From assembly GCA_035547955.1 (NCBI GenBank), contig DASZTR010000165.1, positions 1-15,521 on the forward strand: a DNA stretch of 15,521 bases. The letters are read 5' to 3'. Numbering within the stretch: position 1 is the first letter of the stretch; every line of letters begins with the position of its first letter. The notes under the pieces are model-generated. The model saw nothing but the letters and a program-made list of their open reading frames with translations, searched no databases and was not told where the DNA came from. The stretch comes from Nitrososphaera sp035547955. GTDB lineage: Archaea > Thermoproteota > Nitrososphaeria > Nitrososphaerales > Nitrososphaeraceae. The position numbers and the translations under genes are program-made. Shown here in pieces: positions 6,177-12,289 of the stretch.

Positions 6177-7589
6177 ATGCAGAACTCTTGTGACACGCTC
6201 ATTACGAACGCGTCGGCCATTATACCCAAGGTCGGAGTCGTCGAGTGCGACATCGCCATCGAAGACGGCAGGATAAAGACACTGAAGCCGTCGCAGAACG
6301 TGAGTGCGTCAAGAAAGATAAACGCGGCTGGCAAGTATGTCTTACCCGGCGCAATAGACCCGCACGTCCATTATGGCGTCTACACGCCGATTGACGAGGC
6401 AGCGAGTACAGAGTCACGGTCTGCCGCAGTCGGCGGTGTTACGACCATGATGCGCATGCTCCGCCTCTACGACGGCGACTACCGCTCGGTTGAGAGGCAG
6501 TTGCAGGCAAGCATGGGCGCCCACTTTATCGACTATGCCATCCACGCCTCCATACTTCGGAAGGAGCAGGTCAAGGACATACCCTACCTGAAGAATAAGG
6601 GTATCAATTCGTTAAAGATATACATGAACCTTGGAGCAGCCCTCAACCACATCTACATGGATTTGGAGCCGGGAGAGTATGGCGTCAAGGACGGCGAGGT
6701 GGACATGGACGACTCGCTCCTGTCCGCGATAGTAGAGGAAGGGGCAAAGGAGCATTCAACCATACTCGTGCATGCAGAAAACCCTGCAGTGTGCGCAGAG
6801 CACATCAGGCGCGGGAAGGAAGAGGGCATGACCGGCTTGAAGGCGTGGTCAGACTGCAGGCCTTCCTCCTCTGAGGCGGAAAGCGTAGCCAAGGTATCGG
6901 CGCTTGGCAGAAAGTTTGGTGCAAACCTCTACTTTGTGCACATCGGCTCAAATGCCGCTCTTGACGCGATACTTGCCGAGAGGCAAAAAGGGAACGCCAA
7001 CTATTACATCGAGACCTGCCCACAGTACCTCACCCATACGTATGATTTTGCGAGCCTGACCGGCAAGGTAGTGCCCCCAGTACGCTCAAAGAGCGATGTG
7101 CAGAGCGTCTGGTCGGCGCTCAGAAACGGCATCATTGACACCATCGGGACGGACCACGTGGCAAACAGGCTCGACATGAAGATGGGAGGTGGCGACCTCT
7201 GGTCGGCGCTTGCCGGCTTTCCAGGCATCGCCACCATGCTCCCGGTGCTCCTCGACCAGGGTGTCAACCGCGACAGGCTGAGTATCGAAAGGGTGGCAGA
7301 GGTAACGAGTTACAACACCGCAAGGATATTTGGCATGTACCCAAGCAAAGGCACCATACAGCAGGGATCTGACGCAGACCTTGCGATAATAGACGTCGAC
7401 CTTATGCAAAAGGTGACGCCGGAACTGCTGCAGTCGTACTCTGATTATACGATATATGACGGCTGGAATCTAAAGGGGTGGCCTGTGGTCACGATGGTGC
7501 GTGGCAAAGTCGTGATGGAATCAGGGCAGGTCGCGCGGGACGCCCTTGGCCACGGCCAGTTTGTTGCAAGGCCCCTCTCATCAGCTTAG
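6177..7589 (+). CDS. Cyclic amidohydrolase (dihydropyrimidinase/hydantoinase-like; often annotated dihydroorotase)
   Basis: A 470-residue amidohydrolase-superfamily TIM barrel with a binuclear metal site that hydrolyses a cyclic amide. Visible ligands are DPHVHYG (H63, H65), SLKIYM (K147, expected carbamylated Lys), LVHAEN (H199), FVHIGS (H255) and GTDHV (D326). IETCPQYLTH (278-287) matches the (E)-x-C/T-PQYL signature of hydantoinases and dihydropyrimidinases. Dihydroorotases normally have an Arg two residues after the second His to bind the substrate carboxylate; here the sequence is H65-Y-G, so a pyrimidine biosynthesis role is doubtful. Small beta-strand segments at both ends form the usual second domain. 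There is no close operon partner; it converges with mscL, sharing about 4 bases at the stop codons. No Shine-Dalgarno is evident before the ATG. Confidence 0.85.
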   Translation: MQNSCDTLITNASAIIPKVGVVECDIAIEDGRIKTLKPSQNVSASRKINAAGKYVLPGAIDPHVHYGVYTPIDEAASTESRSAAVGGVTTMMRMLRLYDGDYRSVERQLQASMGAHFIDYAIHASILRKEQVKDIPYLKNKGINSLKIYMNLGAALNHIYMDLEPGEYGVKDGEVDMDDSLLSAIVEEGAKEHSTILVHAENPAVCAEHIRRGKEEGMTGLKAWSDCRPSSSEAESVAKVSALGRKFGANLYFVHIGSNAALDAILAERQKGNANYYIETCPQYLTHTYDFASLTGKVVPPVRSKSDVQSVWSALRNGIIDTIGTDHVANRLDMKMGGGDLWSALAGFPGIATMLPVLLDQGVNRDRLSIERVAEVTSYNTARIFGMYPSKGTIQQGSDADLAIIDVDLMQKVTPELLQSYSDYTIYDGWNLKGWPVVTMVRGKVVMESGQVARDALGHGQFVARPLSSA

Positions 7590-7978
7590 GTTTTTTTCGT
7601 CTTGTCCTCCACCCCGAGAAACTTGTAGCGGGAGAGGATCTTGTACATCAAAAAGACAATGAACGCGATGATGAGAAAGTCGATGATGTTTGCTATCAGG
7701 TCGCCGTACGAGAAGGTCGATTTGGCCCCCGTGACGCTGTTTGTGACATTATAGGACAGTGTCTTTAGGTCGCCGGACGGCAGAGCAAGCCCGACTATCG
7801 GGGTGACAATGTCCGTCACAAACGCCGTCACGAGCTTTGACGCGGCTGCTCCTATGACAAACGCGATGGCAAGGCCGATGACGCCAAAGGTCTTCAGGAA
7901 ATCGATAAACTCAGTCAGCAGGGATTTTTTTACAGGAGGTGGGCTGCTACCGCTTTTACTATTGCTACTATCCGACAC
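7586..7978 (-). CDS. mscL: Large-conductance mechanosensitive channel MscL
   Basis: An osmotic safety valve in the cytoplasmic membrane, usually a homopentamer. From the GTG start it is 130 residues. After a Ser/Pro-rich cytoplasmic N-terminus come TM1, with the family signature around FVIGAAASKLVTAFVTDIV (about 32-62), an extracellular loop with a Gly/Ser-rich section, TM2 (DLIANIIDFLIIAFIVFLMY, 93-112), and a short charged C-terminal helix shorter than in E. coli. A frame 25 codons longer exists upstream, but a TATA box centred 27 nt before the GTG predicts a leaderless message starting there, and the extra residues look non-coding. It is convergent with the amidohydrolase gene and lies just downstream of rpiA on the same strand, with its own promoter. 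Confidence 0.9.
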   Translation of the reverse strand: MSDSSNSKSGSSPPPVKKSLLTEFIDFLKTFGVIGLAIAFVIGAAASKLVTAFVTDIVTPIVGLALPSGDLKTLSYNVTNSVTGAKSTFSYGDLIANIIDFLIIAFIVFLMYKILSRYKFLGVEDKTKKT

Positions 7979-8001
7979 AAACCAATGCTCTCTTTTGGCA
8001 T

Positions 8002-8010
8002 GATAAAAGC
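8002..8010 (-). promoter_or_regulatory. TATA box of mscL
   Basis: On the minus strand GCTTTTATC is centred about 27 nt before GTG 7978. This selects the shorter start. It lies just outside the 3' end of rpiA. Confidence 0.6.
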
Positions 8011-8039
8011 ATAGTGTCCGTATTTTGCAGCAGATGATA

Positions 8040-8741
8040 TTATTTTTGTGCACCTGGCTCTATCGTCTCAAACGTGCCGTCGCCCTTTGCCCTGTAAAAA
8101 TAGATGCCGGCCTTTCTAGTTGTAAACAGCCCCACCTCCACCACGCCGGGTATCGCTTTGAGCTCCAGCTCAGCCTTTTCAGGTTCTGGGATTGACGGGA
8201 ACGTGGTGTCCAATACTATATTGCCATTCTCAGTGATGAAGGGATAGCCCTTATCGAGCGTGCGCATGGCTGGCCTGCCTCCCATAGCTTCAAGCTTTTT
8301 TGCAGAGGACACTCGGGCCATCGGGTGGACCTCTATCGGAACTGACCGGGAAAACGACTTGACAAACTTGGCTTCGTCTGCAGCTATCACGACTGTCTTG
8401 GCGGAGGATATCAGGATCTTTTCGCGCAAGAGCGCCCCGCCACCCCCCTTTATCATGTTAAACCCGCCGTCTATCTGGTCGGCGCCGTCAAACACAACGT
8501 CGATGTCGGGTATGCGGCTTTCGTCTGCAAAACGCATGCCGGACTTTTCGGCCTCTACCTTTATCTGGAGCGATGTCGGGATGCAAAGGAGCGTATCCTT
8601 GGCTTTTAGGCCCGCCATCTCTCGAACAATGTATGCGGCTGTTCTTCCGCTGCCAAGTCCCACTATCTGGTTTGGCCGGACAAACTTGCTAACCGCGTCA
8701 TTCGCCAGTTTCTGTAATGCATCCTGCAGTAGAGACGGCAA
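8040..8741 (-). CDS. rpiA: Ribose-5-phosphate isomerase A
   Basis: Interconverts ribose 5-phosphate and ribulose 5-phosphate, feeding PRPP and nucleotide synthesis. It has 233 residues, close to the family's 220-230. Motifs are GLGSGRTA (phosphate loop, about 28-35), PTSLQ, DGADQID (85-91, with the two catalytic Asp), KGGGGALLREK (98-108, with the catalytic Lys and Glu), and a C-terminal GVVEVGLF. The usual Glu in DGADE is Gln here. The frame extends to a GTG at 8762, but the TATA box is centred only about 17 nt upstream of that codon, so the transcript should begin inside it. The TTG at 8741 leaves a leader of about 10 nt and gives an N-terminus aligned with family length. The exact start is therefore uncertain; the product is not. 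Confidence 0.9.
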   Translation of the reverse strand: MPSLLQDALQKLANDAVSKFVRPNQIVGLGSGRTAAYIVREMAGLKAKDTLLCIPTSLQIKVEAEKSGMRFADESRIPDIDVVFDGADQIDGGFNMIKGGGGALLREKILISSAKTVVIAADEAKFVKSFSRSVPIEVHPMARVSSAKKLEAMGGRPAMRTLDKGYPFITENGNIVLDTTFPSIPEPEKAELELKAIPGVVEVGLFTTRKAGIYFYRAKGDGTFETIEPGAQK

Positions 8742-8773
8742 ATCTGATGTACGCAGACACACACTGTATGCAG

Positions 8774-8783
8774 GATATAAAAA
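8774..8783 (-). promoter_or_regulatory. TATA box of rpiA
   Basis: On the minus strand TTTTTATATC predicts initiation near 8752, downstream of the GTG at 8762. It lies between the upstream hypothetical gene's stop and rpiA, so rpiA has its own promoter. Confidence 0.6.
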
Positions 8784-8789
8784 GTTAGG

Positions 8790-9143
8790 TTAGAACCTAC
8801 TGCTATTGCGAATCCTTCTTGGGTCAAAGCGCGTTGGCCCATTAATGCCGGGGTTGAGGTAGCGGCTCGACAGGTATTTCGATATGTCTTGGGCAGGGTT
8901 TGACTGCTGCTTTCTCATGCGCTCGATTCCCGCATGTAGGTCTACAAGGCCAGCGTCTTGTGCATCATTGTCAACGCCCCGACCTCCCAGTATGTCGCAG
9001 AACATGCTCGTGGGCGAGCATACCGCCTGTATGTTCGTGCCCCTCTTGGTCCACTTTAGCATCCCCAGATCAGAATCGATTGATTTCTCCCATGACGGAT
9101 CGCTTTCGACAAGCCACCTTGGAACGCGGTTGCCCTGCATCAT
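8790..9143 (-). CDS. Hypothetical protein, 117 residues
   Basis: No recognised family. It begins MMQGNRVPRWLVESDPSWEK and contains an aromatic segment (MLKWTKRGTNIQAVC), then a Gly/Asp-rich region (GGRGVDNDAQDAGLVDLHAG). The tail is basic with several Pro and Arg (RYLNPGINGPTRFDPRRIRN). It looks soluble, with no signal peptide or transmembrane segment. The start ATG has a TATA-like element centred 28 nt upstream, consistent with a leaderless message. A plus-strand frame of similar length over the same bases is Cys/Ser-rich with no promoter, so the minus strand is preferred. It stands on the same strand as rpiA but is followed by the rpiA TATA box. Confidence 0.65.
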   Translation of the reverse strand: MMQGNRVPRWLVESDPSWEKSIDSDLGMLKWTKRGTNIQAVCSPTSMFCDILGGRGVDNDAQDAGLVDLHAGIERMRKQQSNPAQDISKYLSSRYLNPGINGPTRFDPRRIRNSSRF

Positions 9144-9166
9144 ACGGCTTTCCGTCGTGCATCATT

Positions 9167-9175
9167 CCATTTATG
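9167..9175 (-). promoter_or_regulatory. TATA-like element of the 117-residue hypothetical gene
   Basis: On the minus strand CATAAATGG is centred about 28 nt before ATG 9143. The match is moderate, but the spacing is right for a leaderless start. Confidence 0.4.
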
Positions 9176-9212
9176 TTTTTGCGGGGGCGACGATACATAT
9201 GGATGATGTTAG

Positions 9213-9221
9213 AATATATAA
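9213..9221 (+). promoter_or_regulatory. TATA box of the small basic protein gene
   Basis: AATATATAA is centred exactly 27 nt before ATG 9244, so a leaderless transcript is predicted. This is one of the clearest boxes in the window. Confidence 0.65.
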
Positions 9222-9243
9222 TGCGTAGATTGCAAGTGGAGGC

Positions 9244-9348
9244 ATGGCAAGACGCGAGAACAACAAGACTCACGCTTACAGCGCCCAGAGGTCGGGCAGC
9301 AAAAAGTATGCCAAGGCAGAAAGGCGCAAGCGCCACAAGCCAAGGTAA
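9244..9348 (+). CDS. Tiny highly basic protein, 34 residues
   Basis: The predicted protein opens MARRENNKTHAYSAQRSG and closes with a basic block, KKYAKAERRKRHKPR. It contains 7 Arg, 6 Lys and 2 His against only 2 Glu, a composition typical of nucleic-acid-binding or ribosome-associated peptides. I cannot match it to a named ribosomal protein. A strong TATA box sits 27 nt before the ATG, so the start codon would be the first transcribed triplet. GGAGG does occur just before the ATG but is too close to act as a ribosome site. It lies about 200 nt upstream of tfb on the same strand; tfb has its own TATA boxes. Confidence 0.6.
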   Translation: MARRENNKTHAYSAQRSGSKKYAKAERRKRHKPR

Positions 9349-9472
9349 GAGCGTGCGAGTTTTTACATAATTTTTGCATCCTTTGCTTCAAGATGTGGCT
9401 TTTCTTGCAATGCGCAGGCATGGCAAGAGCTCCTGGCGGGCGTACAGATACGATATCCGCGACCACAGAATG

Positions 9473-9500
9473 TTTATATATTAGAAAAAAATATAAATAT
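9473..9500 (+). promoter_or_regulatory. Tandem TATA boxes before tfb
   Basis: TTTATATATTA near 9475-9484 and AATATAAATATA near 9489-9500 are two TATA-like elements. They predict starts near 9505 and 9521, giving tfb a short leader that includes a ribosome site. Two boxes may allow two promoter states. Confidence 0.5.
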
Positions 9501-9532
9501 AGGCCGTAAAAGGGAGACAAAAAAAGAGTTTT

Positions 9533-9537
9533 GGTGA
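9533..9537 (+). promoter_or_regulatory. Ribosome binding site deciding the TTG start of tfb
   Basis: GGTGA ends 7 nt before TTG 9545. The ATG six codons later would be 25 nt away, so the TTG is the better start. Confidence 0.55.
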
Positions 9538-9544
9538 ATAGAAA

Positions 9545-10459
9545 TTGGTAAAAGACATCTCTATGTTTGGCGACCGCTGCCCCCGTTGCGGCAGAGGGTC
9601 GATGGTCACGGACAACTCCAGCGGAGAACTGTTTTGCGGTAACTGCGGTTTCGTAGTAAACGAAAGGATCGAGGAAATGGGCCCCGAGTGGCGCGCATTT
9701 TCAAAGGAAGAGCACGAGGACAGGAGCAGGGCAGGCATCCCGACGTCTCTTGCGATGCATGACATGGGCCTTGCGACGATCATCGGCCCGGTCGACAAGG
9801 ACGCTTCTGGCAAGCCTCTCTCTGCTTCCATGAAGAGCACGATTGAAAGGCTCAGGACATGGGACAGCAGGAGCCAGGTGCACGAGCCGGTGGACCGCAA
9901 CTTCCGCCAGGCGTTCTCTGAGCTTGACCGCCTGAAGGACAAACTCGCTGTGGGCGACGCGGTGATCGAAAAGGCAGCCTACGTCTATAGGAAGGCTCTT
10001 GAAAAGGGCCTCGTGCGCGGTCGCTCCATATCTGCTCTTGTCGCAGCCGCGCTGTACGCGGCCTGCCGCGACACAGAGACACCAAGGACGCTAAAGGACA
10101 TCGCAAACGCAAGCAATATCAAGAAAAAGGACGTAGCGAGATGCTATCGCCTCCTTATCCGCGAGCTGGACCTGAAGATGCCGGTCGTCGATCCTGTGAA
10201 ATGTGTCGCGAGGATTGCGAGCAAGGCAGGACTGTCAGAAAAGACTAAGAGGAAGGCCCTTGAGATCCTGAAAAAGGCAGAAGAGGGCAAAATTTCTGCT
10301 GGCAAGGATCCGATGGGCCTTGCAGCGGCAGCGCTGTACGTGGCATGCGTCATGAACGGAGAAAACAAGACGCAAAAAGACGTGGCAGAGGCGGCAGGCG
10401 TTACAGAAGTTACCATCCGCAACCGCTACAAGGGCCTAAAGACGCACCTCAAGCTCTGA
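9545..10459 (+). CDS. tfb: Transcription initiation factor B (TFB)
   Basis: General archaeal transcription factor that bridges TBP-TATA and RNA polymerase; 304 residues and full length. Zinc ribbon: C12, C15, C31, C34 (RCPRCG and CGNCG). The B-reader/linker region follows, with MGPEWRAFSKEE (45-56). Two cyclin-like repeats come next: about 115-205 (ending with KKKDVARCYRLL) and 215-300 (AGKDPMGLAAAALYVAC, TEVTIRNRYKGL). The second repeat has the BRE-contacting helix-turn-helix typical of TFB. The start is TTG, selected by the GGTGA site 7 nt upstream. Thaumarchaea carry several tfb paralogues; which one this is cannot be told. The stop overlaps the 3' end of the opposing gene by 11 nt. Confidence 0.97.
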   Translation: MVKDISMFGDRCPRCGRGSMVTDNSSGELFCGNCGFVVNERIEEMGPEWRAFSKEEHEDRSRAGIPTSLAMHDMGLATIIGPVDKDASGKPLSASMKSTIERLRTWDSRSQVHEPVDRNFRQAFSELDRLKDKLAVGDAVIEKAAYVYRKALEKGLVRGRSISALVAAALYAACRDTETPRTLKDIANASNIKKKDVARCYRLLIRELDLKMPVVDPVKCVARIASKAGLSEKTKRKALEILKKAEEGKISAGKDPMGLAAAALYVACVMNGENKTQKDVAEAAGVTEVTIRNRYKGLKTHLKL

Positions 10460-10925
10460 GGGCGGCCACAAACTTTTTCCTTTCTTCGACAAGCCCTCTC
10501 AGGGTTTCTTCGGCTTCTTTTGTCCGGTCTTTTGCGATTATCCCGAGACAGGTGACTATTTCAGAGTCGAGCGACAATAGCGCGTCCAACTTGTCATCCA
10601 TGATCGTCCCATTTGGCGTCAACACGTCGGAATAGCCCTCAGACGACATGTCAGTAGCAAGGTCTTTTAGCAATGCGTTCAGGCTATCATCATCACCTTC
10701 CTTTTTATTCAAGCCAGACTGGATCTTGTGTACCTTCGTTCGGACATTCTGGCCCGTTAGTCGGGCAAGGGCCCTCATCTCGACGTAGCTTGACCGGCCG
10801 CTTTCCACGCCCTTTTGCACTATCGACGCGATGCGCACGGTCTCTCCAAGGTTATTATTGTTAGTGTTGTTGTTGTTATTGCTTTCAAGCTTGCCTCGTC
10901 GTCGCCTGACGTTGTTCTTGTGCAC
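10449..10925 (-). CDS. Hypothetical protein with basic N-terminus and Asn tract
   Basis: A 158-residue protein of unknown family. From the GTG start it has a basic head (VHKNNVRRRRGKLE), an Asn tract (NNNNNTNNNN, residues 16-25), a helical region resembling a helix-turn-helix (SSYVEMRALARLTGQNVRTK, 45-64), an acidic spacer (KKEGDDD) and a long charged helix at the end (AKDRTKEAEETLRGLVEERK). The open frame runs 39 codons further upstream, but a TATA box centred 28 nt before the GTG and the poor quality of the extra residues argue for the internal start. It is tail-to-tail with tfb, overlapping by 11 nt. A DNA-binding or regulatory role is possible from the helix-turn-helix-like stretch, but unproven. 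Confidence 0.65.
   Translation of the reverse strand: MHKNNVRRRRGKLESNNNNNTNNNNLGETVRIASIVQKGVESGRSSYVEMRALARLTGQNVRTKVHKIQSGLNKKEGDDDSLNALLKDLATDMSSEGYSDVLTPNGTIMDDKLDALLSLDSEIVTCLGIIAKDRTKEAEETLRGLVEERKKFVAALRA
10851..10880. repeat. Simple trinucleotide-like repeat coding the Asn tract
   Basis: GTT/ATT-type triplets (AAC/AAT on the coding strand) encode the ten-residue Asn/Thr tract. Such repeats can change length by slippage in steps of one residue without frame loss. Confidence 0.6.
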
Positions 10926-10948
10926 TTGCGAAAAGACTCGTCCGGCCG

Positions 10949-10957
10949 GCTTAAATG
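10949..10957 (-). promoter_or_regulatory. TATA box of the Asn-tract protein gene
   Basis: On the minus strand CATTTAAGC is centred about 28 nt before GTG 10925, predicting a leaderless message and supporting the shorter start. Confidence 0.55.
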
Positions 10958-11206
10958 CCTTATTATCAGAGACTCCGGAGGCTCTTTCTCTGCAGTGCGA
11001 AACGAATGGCTCTGCCCTGCCGCGGCATTGCCACCGATTCATCCGCCCTTCTCCCTATTGCGCGTAGGTACGCATGTGGGCATTACAACAAAACAATTTT
11101 TGCTCCGATGCACATGCGAAAAAAAGAATTCAAAAAAATTCCCTGGCAGTTGACCAGATTCATAACAACAGAAATAGAGAGAGATAAGACGATAGTTGCC
11201 TATTTT

Positions 11207-11515
11207 CTACTGGACTTCGATTGCCTCTTCGCTAAAGCCCTTTTTTACGAGGTAGCCCTTCACATCGTCGCGGTGGTCGCCCTGGAGCATAATAAAGCCA
11301 TCCTTGGCAGTCCCGCCGCATGCAAAGCTGCTCTTCAAGTCCTTGACTATCTTTTGCATGTCAGATAGCTTTGGGTTGATGCCCTCAATAAGGGTAGTAG
11401 TCTTAGACCAGCGCCGTGTCTCTAGGCGGATGACAATTCGTGCATCTTCCTTGTCGAGCTCCCCGCATGCGCAAAGGTCGTCAGGAAGGCCGCATTTCTT
11501 GCAGATAACCGCCAT
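11207..11515 (-). CDS. Translation initiation factor aIF1 (SUI1 family)
   Basis: Binds the small ribosomal subunit and helps select the start codon. It has 102 residues, the usual length. The N-terminal CKKCGLPDDLCACG (C5, C8, C15, C17) is the Cys-rich knuckle found in many archaeal members, followed by the SUI1 alpha/beta domain. The SUI1 core carries the basic loop RLETRRWSKTTTLIEGI (30-46), the helix SDMQKIVKDLKSSFACGGT (51-69), and GFIMLQGDHRDDVKGYL (73-89) with the conserved Q-G-(D/N)-H-R. A TATA box lies about 31 nt before the ATG, leaving a very short leader. It is monocistronic. Confidence 0.95.
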   Translation of the reverse strand: MAVICKKCGLPDDLCACGELDKEDARIVIRLETRRWSKTTTLIEGINPKLSDMQKIVKDLKSSFACGGTAKDGFIMLQGDHRDDVKGYLVKKGFSEEAIEVQ

Positions 11516-11541
11516 CGAGTAACACGATTTTCGCGGTGCCT

Positions 11542-11550
11542 CTTATTAAG
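11542..11550 (-). promoter_or_regulatory. TATA box of aIF1 gene
   Basis: On the minus strand CTTAATAAG is centred about 31 nt before ATG 11515, predicting a leader of about 4 nt. Confidence 0.5.
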
Positions 11551-11666
11551 CCTTCTTATGAAAAAGGGGTGCAAGGTGTAAAGACAACAGGTCCGGAAAT
11601 TAGACATAAAGAGTGAGAGAGCGAAGATATTTGTGCAGGCGCATATACAATCTCTCTGCATACATC

Positions 11667-12065
11667 ATGTCTTCTACTACTGCCACTAATGATAACGACT
11701 CTAACAGTGGTGCGAGGATAAAAAGTGCCGCATCTGCCTTGCTCAAAGGAGGCACGCTTGTGAGCGAGCCCTGCCCGAAGTGCGGAGGGGTGCAGGTGAA
11801 AGCGGCAGACAGGACAAGCTGCATTAACTGTGGGAACGAAACCAGCGCGCTCGAACAAGAGCAAATGATAAATGCCCGAGATTCTACTACTACCGCTCCA
11901 GAACCGGGCTTTGCCGCCTCTGCGGCCATTATAGAGTACAAGATTTCCGAGCTTGCCTCCGGACTCAGAGACGAGAAAGACATGGCAATCCAGAGGCAAA
12001 AGGCAGAACTGCTTGAAGCGTACCTACGCATCTTTGAAAAGATGAGGGCGCTTGCCACAGTGTAG
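11667..12065 (+). CDS. Zinc-ribbon protein of the autoantigen p27 / UPF0148 family
   Basis: A 132-residue protein with the p27 (Sjogren/scleroderma autoantigen 1) zinc ribbon. It carries SALLKGGTLVSEPCPKCGG (23-41), then CINCGN (52-57), giving ligands C36, C39, C52 and C55. Archaeal relatives are annotated UPF0148; the function is unknown. A low-complexity Ser/Thr/Asn N-terminus precedes the ribbon. After an acidic/Thr-rich spacer the C-terminal third (AAIIEYKISELASGL, then KAELLEAYLRIFEKMR) is strongly helical, likely a coiled-coil interaction segment. The frame is open 18 codons upstream, but the ATG at 11667 fits the family start; TATA-like elements lie near 11626 and 11645. The gene is followed 44 nt later by Sec61-beta, which has its own TATA box. 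Confidence 0.88.
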   Translation: MSSTTATNDNDSNSGARIKSAASALLKGGTLVSEPCPKCGGVQVKAADRTSCINCGNETSALEQEQMINARDSTTTAPEPGFAASAAIIEYKISELASGLRDEKDMAIQRQKAELLEAYLRIFEKMRALATV

Positions 12066-12075
12066 CATCGGAATG

Positions 12076-12084
12076 TATTTAAAA
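12076..12084 (+). promoter_or_regulatory. TATA box of the Sec61-beta / DUF2070 unit
   Basis: TATTTAAAA is centred about 30 nt before ATG 12110, just after the p27-type stop codon. It implies a transcript covering Sec61-beta and probably DUF2070. Confidence 0.6.
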
Positions 12085-12109
12085 GAAGAGAGCATGACTA
12101 GGACTGTAA

Positions 12110-12280
12110 ATGAGCAGCAAGAAGAAGAATGCCCCGCTGCCGGCTTCAAGCGCAGGCCTTCTTAGGTTCTTTGAAGACGAAACAAAAGGGTTGAAGGTCA
12201 AGCCCGAGATAGTTATGGCTATCGCCGGCGCAATGATTGGAGTTTCAGTCGTCATCAGAATCATTTTCCCAGTCGGATGA
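12110..12280 (+). CDS. Preprotein translocase Sec61-beta subunit (SecG analogue)
   Basis: Small tail-anchored subunit of the archaeal SecYEbeta protein-conducting channel; 56 residues. It has a basic cytoplasmic head (MSSKKKNAPLPASSAGLLRF), the conserved region FFEDETKGLKVKPEIVM, where KP-x-x-V is typical just before the membrane, and a single TM helix (AIAGAMIGVSVVIRIIF, about 38-54). A TATA box lies 30 nt upstream of the ATG. It is followed after 9 nt by the DUF2070 gene on the same strand, so the two are probably co-transcribed. Confidence 0.93.
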   Translation: MSSKKKNAPLPASSAGLLRFFEDETKGLKVKPEIVMAIAGAMIGVSVVIRIIFPVG

Positions 12281-12289
12281 GCAGCAGGG

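Noticed and set aside
9421..9510. 29-codon frame before tfb, sharing the 13-mer AGGCATGGCAAGA with the start of the basic protein gene
   Set aside because: It runs through both tfb TATA boxes. A 13-base repeat is suggestive of a small duplication but not enough for a gene.
10955..11368. 137-codon plus-strand frame across the aIF1 3' end
   Set aside because: Antisense to a clear aIF1 gene, with no family features of its own.
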